A DNA stretch of 32,797 bases from Anaerolineaceae bacterium (GCA_018056725.1 JAGPFF010000024.1:1-32797), one strand, 5' to 3'. Shown: positions 23,325 through 31,793, counted from the stretch's first letter. Notes: generated by a model not told the origin, from the sequence alone. Made by a program: numbers and translations.

Positions 23325-26234
23325 TTAGCCGATGGCGTTCTTTACCTTTTCTTTGGTGTAAGGCAGATCCCGCAGCCACACACCCGTAGCATTATGGATC
23401 GCGCTCGCCATGGCAGGAGCAACCCCATCAATGGCAATTTCTGCCACGGATTTGACGCCATAAGGACCACTTGGCTCGTTGGTTTCAACGAATATGACGT
23501 CCATAACCGGCATTTCTGATGCCCGGGGAACCTTGTATCCTTTGAGGCTGGGGTTGAGAGGTTGCCCTTCTCGTGAGTAGAGCATATCCTCAGTGAGGGC
23601 AAAGCCCAACCCTTGCGCCATGCCACCCTCCACCTGCCCGGCAGCTGTTAACGGATTGATCACCCGCCCGCAATCCACAACCATCAGCATCCGTTCCACG
23701 TCAATGTGACCGGTCTCAGTGTCCACAACAATCTCAACAAACTGCGCCGCTGTAGGTGGTGGACTGACCGGACTGACATGTGATTCCGTCGCCATGATTT
23801 GATGCTGGTTTTGCTGATGCAGGCTGGCAAGACCAATCTTTTCGTAGCTCAGTTCTTTGCCATTGGGCGCAATCACTTTTTTATGACCCAGTTTGAGAGA
23901 GGAAGGATCCTGGATGTCCCACATGACCGCAGCCTGTTCCAGTAGTTGTTTCTTGACCGATTCAGCCGTTTTTCGTACCGCCTCACCGGTTAAATAAGTG
24001 GTGCTGCTGGCGTACGCACCTTTATCAAAGGGGGTGAAATCGGTATCTGAGGAATAGACGATGAGATCATCGAGATCAAGGTTTAATACTTCAGCGGCAA
24101 TCTGCGCAAGAACCGTATCCGATCCCGTGCCGAGATCCGTAGCGCCCATCAAAAGGTTGAAAGAACCGTCATCGTTCATCTTAAGAGTGGTGGAAGCCAT
24201 ATCCAGATTCGCCACACTGCTGCCATGCATCACCACTGCCATGCCCACACCCCGGCGGTAGCGCCCGGTCTGGTTGCGATATTTCGCCTTTTTTGCTTTG
24301 AAGTCCATGATCTTTGCGCCAATGTCCACGCATTGATCGAAGGCGCTGGTTTCCAGTGACTGTTTGACACCCGTTCTGCCCTCGCCCAGCTGCTCTGATA
24401 AGTACATACTCTCGCCGACCTTGATCCAATTCTTGCGTTTGAACTCGATCACATCCAGACCAAGCTTCTCGGCGATTTCACTCATCAGTACTTCAATACC
24501 AAATTCGCATTGCATGCTGCCATACCCCCTGAAGGCTCCGGCAACCGCGGTGTTGGTGTAAACAACATCGCTTACAAAGCTTGCAGCGGGTGAATTATAG
24601 AGCGTCAGCCCTTTGAAACCTCCCACCATATTGACCGTCAGACCATGGGTGGCGTAAGCACCGGTATCGCCGATCAAATAAAGTGAAGTAGCTGTGACCC
24701 GGTCACCTTTTACACCCACCTTATAACGGATGGTAGTGGCATGCCGGGTGCGTGAACTGGTGAATTCCTGTTCGCGGGTATATTCCATTCGCACCGGGCG
24801 CTGAGTTTTCAAAGTGAGATGAGCGCAGAGATCCTCGATCAATACTTCCTGTTTGTTGCCAAATCCGCCACCAATGCGCGGTTTAATTACCCGGATTTTC
24901 TTGATCGGCATCCCAATCAGCGGAGCAATGATCCGCCGGGTATGGAAGGGCACCTGCGTGCTCGTGCGAACCACCAGGCGGTCATCTTCATCGAAGTAAG
25001 TGATGCAAACATGAGGTTCCAGATGAACATGTTGCTGCTTTTGGGTATGGTATTCCCCCTCGAAGACATGATCCGCTTCGGAGAAGGCTTTTTCTACATC
25101 ACTTACTTTGGCTTCGATGTGATACACAATATTATGGTCGCGATCGTAAATTCCTTCCGTATCCGCTTCATCATGAATGACCGGCGCACCATCGCGCATC
25201 GTCTCTTCCATATCCACAACCGCCGGTAAAACTTCGTATTCCACATCAATCAGTTCAAGGGCTTTATTTGCAATCTCGAGCGAATCGGCGGCAACTACTG
25301 CCACACGGTCGCCAACGAAACGAACTTTATCATCCAGGCTGACCTGATCGTAGGGTAAGGGTTGAGGATAACTCTGTCCGCCGCTGGCATATTTCACCCG
25401 TGGAATATCCTGATGAGTTAGAACAGCACGCACACCGGGCAAGGCGCGTGCTTTCGTCGCATCGATTCGTTTGATCCGGGCATGGGCATGCGGGCTGGTA
25501 AGCATGGCAGCATACAGCATTCCCGGAAGGCGAAAGTCGTCAGTAAAAACGGGCTTCCCCAATGCCAGTTTCCGCGCGTCCACTTTGACCTCTGATTTGC
25601 CAATGATGTGTGTCTTTTCCATATTGGCAGGGGTATAGACTAAAGGAGGAAGCGGATCTGTTTTCCCATCGGCGCGAAAGAATTCAGCAGGAATATCCAC
25701 CCTGGCGAGGTCTTCCGGCAAGTCTCGGGCAATATGAGTAAAGGGAGTCGGTGTTTCGCCCCTCAGAACAGCTGCCGCCCGCTGGACGGCATTAACCCCC
25801 CGCACGTAGCCTGTACAACGACAAAGAACCGGGTTAAGGGCTTTACGGATCTCGGTATCCGTAGGAGAAGGATTCCGATCCAATAAGGCTTTGGAGGAAA
25901 GGATTAATGCAGGAGAACAGTATCCGCACTGAATCGCACCGGTTTCGATGAACGCCTGCTGAATCACACCGGGTTCACCGTTAATGCTCAATCCTTCGAG
26001 AGTTGTGATTTGTTTTCCATTCGCGTCCTTTGCTTTGACGGTACAGCTGCGAACGGGTCTTCCATCTATCAGCACGGTACAGGCGCCACATTCGCCAGAA
26101 CCACAGCCATACTTAACGCTAAAGTAGGAGGCATTCCGCAGCGCATCGAGCAGGGTCTCTTCTTCACCCACCAACAAGGTCTTCGCTTCATTATTAATCA
26201 ACAGGCTGATTTCTTGATTCACCACTTCCTCCAT
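23325..26234 (-). CDS. Molybdenum hydroxylase, fused [2Fe-2S] and Moco subunits (Mop/XdhA-like)
   Basis: Xanthine dehydrogenase/aldehyde oxidoreductase family enzyme of 969 aa. Residues about 8-85 form a plant-type [2Fe-2S] domain (YGCGSGECGACTVL), then the helical [2Fe-2S] domain (CGYCSPALIL and CRCTGY, near 103-145). From about 215 on is the molybdopterin subunit, with GGGFGNKQEV near 460, AFRGYG near 570 and the C-terminal Glu in GVKSVAEIAIDG near 930. There is no FAD domain, as in the Desulfovibrio aldehyde oxidoreductase, so electrons leave to another carrier. Substrate undetermined (aldehyde, purine or other heterocycle). The ATG at 26234 overlaps a GGAGG; a GTG at 26222, 5 nt after that GGAGG, may be the real start. 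Confidence 0.88.
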   Translation of the reverse strand: MEEVVNQEISLLINNEAKTLLVGEEETLLDALRNASYFSVKYGCGSGECGACTVLIDGRPVRSCTVKAKDANGKQITTLEGLSINGEPGVIQQAFIETGAIQCGYCSPALILSSKALLDRNPSPTDTEIRKALNPVLCRCTGYVRGVNAVQRAAAVLRGETPTPFTHIARDLPEDLARVDIPAEFFRADGKTDPLPPLVYTPANMEKTHIIGKSEVKVDARKLALGKPVFTDDFRLPGMLYAAMLTSPHAHARIKRIDATKARALPGVRAVLTHQDIPRVKYASGGQSYPQPLPYDQVSLDDKVRFVGDRVAVVAADSLEIANKALELIDVEYEVLPAVVDMEETMRDGAPVIHDEADTEGIYDRDHNIVYHIEAKVSDVEKAFSEADHVFEGEYHTQKQQHVHLEPHVCITYFDEDDRLVVRTSTQVPFHTRRIIAPLIGMPIKKIRVIKPRIGGGFGNKQEVLIEDLCAHLTLKTQRPVRMEYTREQEFTSSRTRHATTIRYKVGVKGDRVTATSLYLIGDTGAYATHGLTVNMVGGFKGLTLYNSPAASFVSDVVYTNTAVAGAFRGYGSMQCEFGIEVLMSEIAEKLGLDVIEFKRKNWIKVGESMYLSEQLGEGRTGVKQSLETSAFDQCVDIGAKIMDFKAKKAKYRNQTGRYRRGVGMAVVMHGSSVANLDMASTTLKMNDDGSFNLLMGATDLGTGSDTVLAQIAAEVLNLDLDDLIVYSSDTDFTPFDKGAYASSTTYLTGEAVRKTAESVKKQLLEQAAVMWDIQDPSSLKLGHKKVIAPNGKELSYEKIGLASLHQQNQHQIMATESHVSPVSPPPTAAQFVEIVVDTETGHIDVERMLMVVDCGRVINPLTAAGQVEGGMAQGLGFALTEDMLYSREGQPLNPSLKGYKVPRASEMPVMDVIFVETNEPSGPYGVKSVAEIAIDGVAPAMASAIHNATGVWLRDLPYTKEKVKNAIG

Positions 26235-26288
26235 CTTTTGTGCAACTGGAATAGTCAGAATAAGTTTTTGTCAGGAATTTCTGCTTCT

Positions 26289-26333
26289 ATTTTACGATAG
26301 ATTAGAGCGCACTGCCAATTGAGGAAACCTCAA
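26289..26333 (-). promoter_or_regulatory. Promoter of the molybdenum hydroxylase with adjacent palindrome
   Basis: On minus: TTGGCA (26313-26318), an 18-nt spacer, TAAAAT (26289-26294), 54 nt before the ATG. Directly upstream of the -35 box is the palindrome TTGAGG-AAA-CCTCAA (26319-26333), which could be an activator site or a short terminator for the DUF364 gene that ends at 26343. Confidence 0.5.
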
Positions 26334-26342
26334 CCTACAACT

Positions 26343-27077
26343 TTAGGATTGAATCTGTTTTACCATGGTGACCACCTGAACCCCTTTTACCTGAGGAAAG
26401 CCGGCTCCCTGTTGGATGGTTAACTGAGCAGCGGAGGGATCCACCACGCGCGAACCTGATAGGTAAGAAATACCGCGATCGAATAGCATGGGATGAAGAG
26501 GAGTGGAGGGACCGAGGATCATCACCAGGGCATCCTGACGGCAAAGTGGGAGCAAATTCTCAATGGTATGGTTGATGAAGGCAGTGCCGGTAATTGCCAC
26601 CACATCCGCCCCGGGAACATATTCCTGGGCAGCTTCCTCCGGCAGATCATCGCCGTAGGGGTTCTGCTCCATCACCCATAGATTCCGCACCACACCCTTC
26701 AGGCGCTCAAGGAAGGGAAAATGTCCGATAACCGCCAGATTTTTCCCCCTGGCTTCCCTTTCGATCACCTCGGCAGCGTTGACTGGCTGCAACTGCTTCT
26801 CTGGAACTTCAATAATCGAATTCAATGCAGCCATGCCCACGCTGGCTTCAAGCAGATTGTCCGATTCCAACCAGCCGGCAAGTTCCTGGGCATTCTTGTT
26901 AAGCAAATCTCCAACATCCCGCATACGCCCCGAGCCATGCGGTCCGCTATTCACCAGAGTGGAACCTAACCCGCTAAAGCGGCTGGTAACCAACGTCCAG
27001 TGAACCCCGATTACGACATTTTGAACCGGGATGGGATCGCTGGGTAAGGTGGAAAGTAAATCGGAGATGATTGTCAT
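26343..27077 (-). CDS. DUF364/DUF4213 putative heavy-metal chelation protein
   Basis: Protein of 244 aa that matches the pattern of the DUF4213 (N-terminal) plus DUF364 (C-terminal) family: early VVIGVHWTLV and STLVNSGPHG, a mid-region GMAALNSII, then a Rossmann-like half with NLAVIGHFPF near 133 and ADVVAITGTAFINHTIE near 175, and LGPSTPLHPM near 209. The family is described as putative metal chelators of unknown reaction. It lies just upstream of a molybdenum enzyme, 108 nt apart; a role in metal or cofactor handling for it would be inference. Start has GAGGATAT. Confidence 0.75.
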   Translation of the reverse strand: MTIISDLLSTLPSDPIPVQNVVIGVHWTLVTSRFSGLGSTLVNSGPHGSGRMRDVGDLLNKNAQELAGWLESDNLLEASVGMAALNSIIEVPEKQLQPVNAAEVIEREARGKNLAVIGHFPFLERLKGVVRNLWVMEQNPYGDDLPEEAAQEYVPGADVVAITGTAFINHTIENLLPLCRQDALVMILGPSTPLHPMLFDRGISYLSGSRVVDPSAAQLTIQQGAGFPQVKGVQVVTMVKQIQS

Positions 27078-27119
27078 ATATCCTCGAGAAGATGGATCGT
27101 GATAGATTTTTGATGCCGG

Positions 27120-27156
27120 TAATCCAAATTATAAATTGGATTAGCGAAAACACCAA
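27120..27156 (-). promoter_or_regulatory. Promoter and palindromic operator of the DUF364 gene
   Basis: On minus: TTGGTG (27151-27156), a 17-nt spacer, TATAAT (27128-27133). The -10 box sits in the centre of a perfect dyad TAATCCAA (27120-27127), 8-nt spacer, TTGGATTA (27136-27143). A protein bound there would block the promoter, so repression is likely. Confidence 0.55.
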
Positions 27157-27420
27157 TTTATATACCCACGATTAAGAAACCTGATTATTTTGAATATCCA
27201 TTCCGTGAATATAGCGTGTTCAGCCTCAGATCATGATCGGACTGCCTGGGTAGAACTTCTTGAGTAACCCGCTCAACTCCTGCTATGCCCATAACCGATA
27301 AAAAGAAAAACCACGATCCTATCTGAAAGTGAAACTTACGCCTATCCTTTCGAAATTTCCCCCCGGAAGACCTGGTTTTTCATCCTTAAGTGCGCGTTTA
27401 CGCCTGATTTGCACCTAAGA
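27157..27420. other. Intergenic, nothing recognised
   Basis: 264 nt upstream of the DUF364 promoter and before the terminator at 27421. No open frame, tRNA, riboswitch or strong repeat was recognised; composition is AT-rich near the left side and then mixed. Confidence 0.4.
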
Positions 27421-27452
27421 ATCAAAACGCCGGGAATTCCCGGCGTTTTGAT
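27421..27452 (-). terminator. Terminator of the LitR-linked operon
   Basis: A 32-nt perfect palindrome centred on GAATTC, arms ATCAAAACGCCGGGAA at 27421-27436 and its complement at 27437-27452, lies 12 nt after the DUF1295 stop. The TTTTGAT arm supplies a U-tract on minus. Confidence 0.85.
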
Positions 27453-27464
27453 TGTTTGAAAGTG

Positions 27465-28250
27465 TCATGCCTTTTTCTGAAACCAGGGAATGAATGCGCT
27501 CGTACGTTCGACATATTCCTTATATCCAGGTCGAGTTTCAAGGGTTTTCTCAAGCAATTTCACGCCCGAAACCCGCACCAGCAAGGTTGTCATCAGGATT
27601 GGACTGAAAATCGTCCACCAGGCTCCGGCAGAAGCTGCCAGGAGGTAAAATCCCCACCATTGCGCCGCATCGCCAAAGTAATTTGGATGGCGGGTGTATT
27701 TCCAAACTCCCCGATCCAGGACTTTTCCTTTATTTGCCGGATCTGCCTTGAAGCGTTTAAGCTGCCAATCACCCACAGATTCAAAAAAGAAGCCGATCAG
27801 CCAGAGAAAAACCCCGGCATAATCCCCAACTACCAAATGAGACGGCGCATTGGGGCTCACCATTGCAGCCAGAAGAGGAACGGCAATGATCCACATCAGT
27901 CCACCCTGAAGGAGGAATACTTGCAGGTAACTGTACCACCACCAGTTTTTACCGTGTTGTTCCCGCCACTTTTGATAGCGAAAATCCTCCGGTTTTTTCC
28001 AGTTTCTAAGGAGTATGTAAATCGAAAGCCGCAATCCCCACAGAGTGACCAATGTAACCAGGATGAGTTTTCGGGGTAGAAATCCTTCAGGCGTCAGAAA
28101 AAATGCCACCCAGGAAAAGAGGACAAATCCGGCTCCCCAAAAAATATCTACAATACTGGAGTTCTTTAGCGCCAGGCTGACCAGCCATAATACGGTCATC
28201 ATCCCGACCACCACGCCACCCAGGATCAAGTAAGGTTGTAAAAAGACCAT
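27465..28250 (-). CDS. DUF1295 membrane protein
   Basis: Integral membrane protein of 261 aa, related to the isoprenylcysteine methyltransferase/steroid 5-alpha reductase-like superfamily. Six to seven helices are seen. The C-terminal part carries the family motif: GVWKYTRHPNYFGD near 178-191, then WWGFYLL and GYKEYVERTSAFIPW at the end. The catalytic reaction is unknown; modification of a lipid is the usual suggestion. Last gene of the operon, 31 nt after degV. Genes of this family are, as I recall, part of photo-oxidative stress and LitR regulons in some proteobacteria, which fits the regulator at the other end. Confidence 0.85.
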   Translation of the reverse strand: MVFLQPYLILGGVVVGMMTVLWLVSLALKNSSIVDIFWGAGFVLFSWVAFFLTPEGFLPRKLILVTLVTLWGLRLSIYILLRNWKKPEDFRYQKWREQHGKNWWWYSYLQVFLLQGGLMWIIAVPLLAAMVSPNAPSHLVVGDYAGVFLWLIGFFFESVGDWQLKRFKADPANKGKVLDRGVWKYTRHPNYFGDAAQWWGFYLLAASAGAWWTIFSPILMTTLLVRVSGVKLLEKTLETRPGYKEYVERTSAFIPWFQKKA

Positions 28251-28281
28251 GTTTACTTCAGCTCCATGTTAGTTGAAAAAA

Positions 28282-29118
28282 TTAGCCGGCACTAACCACG
28301 GCAAACCCAACGGCACCAGGACCAATATGAGCGCCGATGACAGGGGTAATATCTTCACACCAAAGTTCTCCCTGTGGTAAAAGACTGGCTGCCATTCGTT
28401 TCAATTCCATAATTCGTTCAGGGGCGTGAGTATGAACCATTGCCACTCGTTCAATCTTCCCTACGCTGGCCAACAATTCCACCACTCGATGCATGGCTTT
28501 CTCACGGGTTCGTACTCTTTCATTTCCAGGCTTACCGTCATGCATGGTTAGGATTGGTTTAATTTGAAGCAAGGATCCCAGATTGCTTACCCAGCGGTTC
28601 ATTCTACCGCTGCGTTTTAGGAACTCAAGCGTGTCTAAAGCTGCAAAAACATAGCTTCGCTTCATCTGTGAAGTGATTTCATTCAAAATCTCTTTCACCT
28701 TCACATCCATTGAAGCCAGTTCTGCGGCTTTTTCCACCAAAAAGCCTGTTCCCAGGCTTAACTGCCCGCCATCAATTACATGAACCTTCGTTGAATTTGT
28801 TTCCTGCGCGGCTGCACGAGCTACATTTGCCATCGCGCTCAGTGATTCTGAGATGTGAATCGAAATCACATCCGATGCTCCTTCCTCTGCCAGCGCATCA
28901 TAAATTGCTTTGAATTTTAACGGAGAAGGAACAGCTGTTTTTGGGTGGCTGGGATAATCAGGGAGTCGTGTATAAAACTCCTCCCGTGTAATATCAATCC
29001 CATCAAGAAATTCCTTTTCACCCACATTGATATAAAGTGGTAACACCTTGATGTCATATTTTTGAATGACACTGGCAGGCAGATCACAGGTACTGTCAGT
29101 AACAATCCGAATTGTCAT
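28282..29118 (-). CDS. DegV family fatty-acid-binding protein
   Basis: Protein of 278 aa that binds a fatty acid between two domains; relatives (FakB) hand it to the FakA kinase to make acyl-phosphate. The N-terminus RIVTDSTCDLP is the family signature, with PKTAVPSPLKF near 58, SIHISESLSAM near 85 and the C-terminal GAHIGPGAVGF near 263, which lines the carboxylate site. Ribosome site AAGGAG. It is 9 nt after the DUF4345 gene. Presence in a light/oxidative-stress-type operon suggests handling of exogenous or damaged acyl chains; that is inference. No FakA is visible in this window. Confidence 0.92.
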   Translation of the reverse strand: MTIRIVTDSTCDLPASVIQKYDIKVLPLYINVGEKEFLDGIDITREEFYTRLPDYPSHPKTAVPSPLKFKAIYDALAEEGASDVISIHISESLSAMANVARAAAQETNSTKVHVIDGGQLSLGTGFLVEKAAELASMDVKVKEILNEITSQMKRSYVFAALDTLEFLKRSGRMNRWVSNLGSLLQIKPILTMHDGKPGNERVRTREKAMHRVVELLASVGKIERVAMVHTHAPERIMELKRMAASLLPQGELWCEDITPVIGAHIGPGAVGFAVVSAG

Positions 29119-29127
29119 CTTCGCTCC

Positions 29128-29466
29128 TTATAAAACGAGTATCACACCAAGGACAATTTCAGTTACCAGGCTGATGATATTTGAATTTTCGAAGGAGTGA
29201 TCAAAAATCATGGAAAAGATTCTGGCAAGCGCAATCGCCAGATAAGCGATTCCTAACATTTTGAAACCCTGTGGTTTAAGAAATAATGGGACTATCCCCA
29301 TGGCAATAAAAAGTCCACCAAATATTGCCCTAATTTCCGAAATTCCGCGTACTCCAGTAGCGGTAAGACCGGTGAAACCATAAATCGCATCTGGTTTTAC
29401 CAATGCAAGAAGACCAGTTGCTGCAGTGGCAATTGAAGCGATTACCTTTAAGATAGATAAAATCAT
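29128..29466 (-). CDS. Small membrane protein, DUF4345-like
   Basis: Protein of 112 aa with four predicted helices. The pattern, helix then LVKPDAIYGFTGLTATGVRGISEIRA then another helix, resembles DUF4345 proteins. The function is unknown. AAGGAG precedes the ATG. It lies between the selenoprotein (12 nt) and DegV (9 nt), so it is surely cotranscribed. Confidence 0.65.
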   Translation of the reverse strand: MILSILKVIASIATAATGLLALVKPDAIYGFTGLTATGVRGISEIRAIFGGLFIAMGIVPLFLKPQGFKMLGIAYLAIALARIFSMIFDHSFENSNIISLVTEIVLGVILVL

Positions 29467-29478
29467 AGAAGTTTCTCC

Positions 29479-29949
29479 TTAACGATTGTTAATTTTATCG
29501 AGTAGATCTAATAATTCAGCATTATCCGGTATATCTGACATGGAGTGCCCGTAATGCACAAACCGGGCAATTCCTTCTTTATCCACGATTACCTGAGCTG
29601 GCATTCGACCAAGCTTAAATAGATTGACTTCCTGACCGTATTTCTTAAGCACAGTGACCCCAGGATCGGGCAACCCGATAAATGAGAGATCATGTTTTTG
29701 CCAGTAAGATCGAAATGCCTCAGCATTTTCTGGACCAACAATGAGGATAGCTGTATCCCTTTGATTAAACAATTCTGCGTCTTGGCGCAACTGCGCCATA
29801 TGCCTCTGGCAAAATGGTCAAGAAAAGCCTCGATTAAAAACAAGCAGTACATTCATCTTGCCCTTATAATCTGCTAACGAGATATTGTTTCCATCAAAAT
29901 CCGCCAGAGTAAAATCAGGTGCAGGTCGATTTAATTCTATTTTTGACAT
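29479..29949 (-). CDS. Peroxiredoxin-like selenoprotein (Sec at codon 44)
   Basis: AhpC/TSA-fold protein of 156 aa when the in-frame TGA at 29818-29820 is read as selenocysteine. The part before it (NRPAPDFTLADFDG, then KMNVLLVFNRGFS) and the part after it (PFCQRHMAQLRQD to the TAA at 29479) are in the same frame. Together they give GFS-U-PFC-QRHMAQLRQD, i.e. a U-x-x-C active site where relatives have C-x-x-C. The start ATG at 29949 has GAGGAGGAAAA. Expected job: thiol- or selenol-dependent reduction of hydroperoxides in the cytoplasm. Automatic annotation would give only the C-terminal 106 residues, from 29799. The alternative, a nonsense mutation of a Cys codon, is less likely given the hairpin that follows. 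Confidence 0.82.
29783..29820 (-). promoter_or_regulatory. Putative bacterial SECIS with its UGA codon
   Basis: On minus, UGA (29820-29818) is followed after 25 nt by a hairpin with 6-bp stem TGGCGC/GCGCCA (29793-29798 and 29783-29788) and loop AGTT (29789-29792). A G in the first two loop bases and a loop 16-37 nt from UGA are the known bacterial SECIS rules, and both hold. The stem encodes conserved residues (Met-Ala-Gln-Leu-Arg), so part of it may be a coding effect. Confidence 0.65.
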
Positions 29950-29985
29950 TTTTCCTCCTCTTTAAGATATGTTGAGGGTTAATTC

Positions 29986-30015
29986 ATTATATGCACACAG
30001 CATTTTGATAATCAA
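29986..30015 (-). promoter_or_regulatory. Possible internal promoter before the selenoprotein gene
   Basis: On minus: TTGATT (30010-30015), an 18-nt spacer, TATAAT (29986-29991), 36 nt before the ATG. An inverted repeat AATTCA/TGAATT (30014-30019, 30026-30031) overlaps its -35 side and the stop of the TspO-like gene. It could give the downstream four genes some light-independent expression. Confidence 0.45.
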
Positions 30016-30029
30016 TTCATTTCCTTGAA

Positions 30030-30812
30030 TTAATTATTCTCTGATAATGCCTTCTTTTTTGGCATAATCAGAGCTCGAACTCCAGTGGTAATCACCATCA
30101 ACGACACCAACCCAAAGGCGATCCAGGCAGCGGTAGCCACGTTCGCAGTGCCTGCATGTTTGACGCCGATACCCGCCACAGACCAAAGTATGACGAGATC
30201 ATAAACAATATCCTTTTGAGTGAGCGTCATCACCCCGGTCAGGATAACCACGACACCAAGCACAATCCACAACCAGGTGATCGAAGAAATTCCCCAGGCA
30301 TTCCATTTCCAAAAATCTAAAAGTGAAGTTATATTCGCCGTCGTGGCTACCGTTATCCAACCGAGATAAATGCTCAGCGGTACCTGCACCGTCAGTCGCT
30401 CCACTGTGGTTATCCCAACTTGATTTTGCCTGATACGTAAGTAACTGACAATTAACGACACCAGTAAAGCCAACATCACAACCAGTGTCAACGGGAAGAC
30501 CTCATAATGCCAGAAGAAGATCCAGGCACTATTTGCGAGCGATCCCGCGACCATCCACCAGCCAATTACCCGTAACCGAGGATTCTCGCGTTGAGAAGGT
30601 AAAGCCTGGAAAATCGTAAAGGCGATCAGCCCGATATAGATCACCCCCCAAATCGAAAACACATATCCAGCAGGGGTAAAGTAAACCACAAAACGGTCTG
30701 AAATTTCAGCGGTGGTTTGCCCATTTAATGGCAGGGCATTGGCGAGTGAATTTACCACGATCGTGAGCAACGAAGAGAGCACAACTGCTATTTGTCTTAT
30801 TTTGTCTTTCAT
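30030..30812 (-). CDS. TspO/MBR-related Trp-rich membrane protein
   Basis: Membrane protein of 260 aa with about seven helices, rich in Trp (for example FSIWGVIYIGL, SAWIFFWHYEVF, FWKWNAWG, ITWLWIV). The motif FTPAGYVFSIWGVIY near 49 is that of tryptophan-rich sensory proteins, which bind porphyrins and are linked to oxygen and light regulation in other bacteria. It is longer than classical TspO (about 160 aa). TAGGAG of the upstream gene's stop serves as its ribosome site, 10 nt away, so the two are coupled. Confidence 0.8.
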   Translation of the reverse strand: MKDKIRQIAVVLSSLLTIVVNSLANALPLNGQTTAEISDRFVVYFTPAGYVFSIWGVIYIGLIAFTIFQALPSQRENPRLRVIGWWMVAGSLANSAWIFFWHYEVFPLTLVVMLALLVSLIVSYLRIRQNQVGITTVERLTVQVPLSIYLGWITVATTANITSLLDFWKWNAWGISSITWLWIVLGVVVILTGVMTLTQKDIVYDLVILWSVAGIGVKHAGTANVATAAWIAFGLVSLMVITTGVRALIMPKKKALSENN

Positions 30813-30822
30813 GCCTAAACTC

Positions 30823-31737
30823 CTAAGATTGAGAAATTAATATATTATTCAAGGCATCCTCTAACAATGGATACTTGAATGTAAAACCAAGATTGGATAA
30901 TCGCCGGGAAGATAAGCGCTGACCGTCAAGGACAACCGTACTCATCTCACCCAGTAGAAAGCGCAAAGCCAGGGAGGGAACCGGCAGAATTGCGGGTCTT
31001 CCCAATACTTTTCCAACAATTTGAGCAAATTCCGAATTGGTTACCAGGACGGCAGATAGATTGTAGGGTCCTGACGCCATTTCATGATTGAGGAGAAACT
31101 GAATGGCTCTTACTTCATCTTCGATGTGAATCCAGGAAAGCCATTGATCTCCACTTCCCAACCTTCCTCCAAGAAAAGCTTTGAAGGGGAGAACCATCCG
31201 CTTGAGCGCTCCGCCATCAGGTGAAAATACCACCCCAGAACGAATGATCACCCTTCTGACTCCTAGCGATTCAACCGCTTTTGTACTCTCCTCCCATTCT
31301 CTGGCGAGAGATGAAAGGAAATTCTTTCCATTAGGAGCATTTTCATCCAACAATTCAGGATTGGACACGCCATAATATCCTGCTCCGGAGGCTTGAATCA
31401 GAACCGACGGTTTTCGTTTAACCTTATGAAATGCCTCTACAACAGCTTGACCGGACTTTACACGGCTTTCAAGCAATTTGGCTTTTTGTTTTGGAGTCCA
31501 GCGCCCGGCGGAAAGATTTTCGCCGGAAAGGTGAATCACTGCGTCCACCTCTTCCAGCAAATGACCCCACCCCCTGTCTGTCATAGCATCCCAGGGAATA
31601 TAAGTGATCTTTTCCGGTTTTGATTCTATTGAAGAGGTGTTTCTTGTGAGTACAAAAATCCGATCTGCATCCTGAAGAAGCAAATTGGTCAATGCACTGC
31701 CAATTAATCCTCGACCACCGGTGATTAAAGTTTTCAT
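30823..31737 (-). CDS. TIGR01777-type NAD(P)-dependent epimerase/SDR
   Basis: Extended short-chain dehydrogenase-like protein of 304 aa. N-terminal dinucleotide motif TGGRGLIGSAL; typical family stretches follow: VIHLSGENLSAGRWTPKQK near 76-94, SGAGYYG near 125 (with the Tyr of the active site), RSGVVFSPDGGALKRM near 176 and WLSWIHIEDEVRAI near 210. The reaction is unknown. A longer frame to 31884 exists, but GAGAGGAGTG directly precedes the ATG at 31737 and the longer version would run through the promoters. First gene of the operon; its stop is TAG. Confidence 0.9.
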   Translation of the reverse strand: MKTLITGGRGLIGSALTNLLLQDADRIFVLTRNTSSIESKPEKITYIPWDAMTDRGWGHLLEEVDAVIHLSGENLSAGRWTPKQKAKLLESRVKSGQAVVEAFHKVKRKPSVLIQASGAGYYGVSNPELLDENAPNGKNFLSSLAREWEESTKAVESLGVRRVIIRSGVVFSPDGGALKRMVLPFKAFLGGRLGSGDQWLSWIHIEDEVRAIQFLLNHEMASGPYNLSAVLVTNSEFAQIVGKVLGRPAILPVPSLALRFLLGEMSTVVLDGQRLSSRRLSNLGFTFKYPLLEDALNNILISQS

Positions 31738-31764
31738 CCACACTCCTCTCCAAATTTCCACCAA

Positions 31765-31793
31765 ATTATATCTAATTAATCTGATAATGTCAA
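31765..31793 (-). promoter_or_regulatory. Consensus promoter of the LitR-linked operon
   Basis: On minus: TTGACA (31788-31793), exactly 17 nt, TATAAT (31765-31770), a perfect housekeeping consensus. The start would be near 31758, giving a ~20-nt leader. So strong a promoter implies that it must be repressed, which fits the operators over its -35 box. Confidence 0.85.

Noticed and set aside
29479..29799. A separate 106-aa protein starting at the ATG at 29799
   Set aside because: It would lack the active-site segment, has no ribosome site, and the upstream frame matches the missing N-terminus of the same fold.
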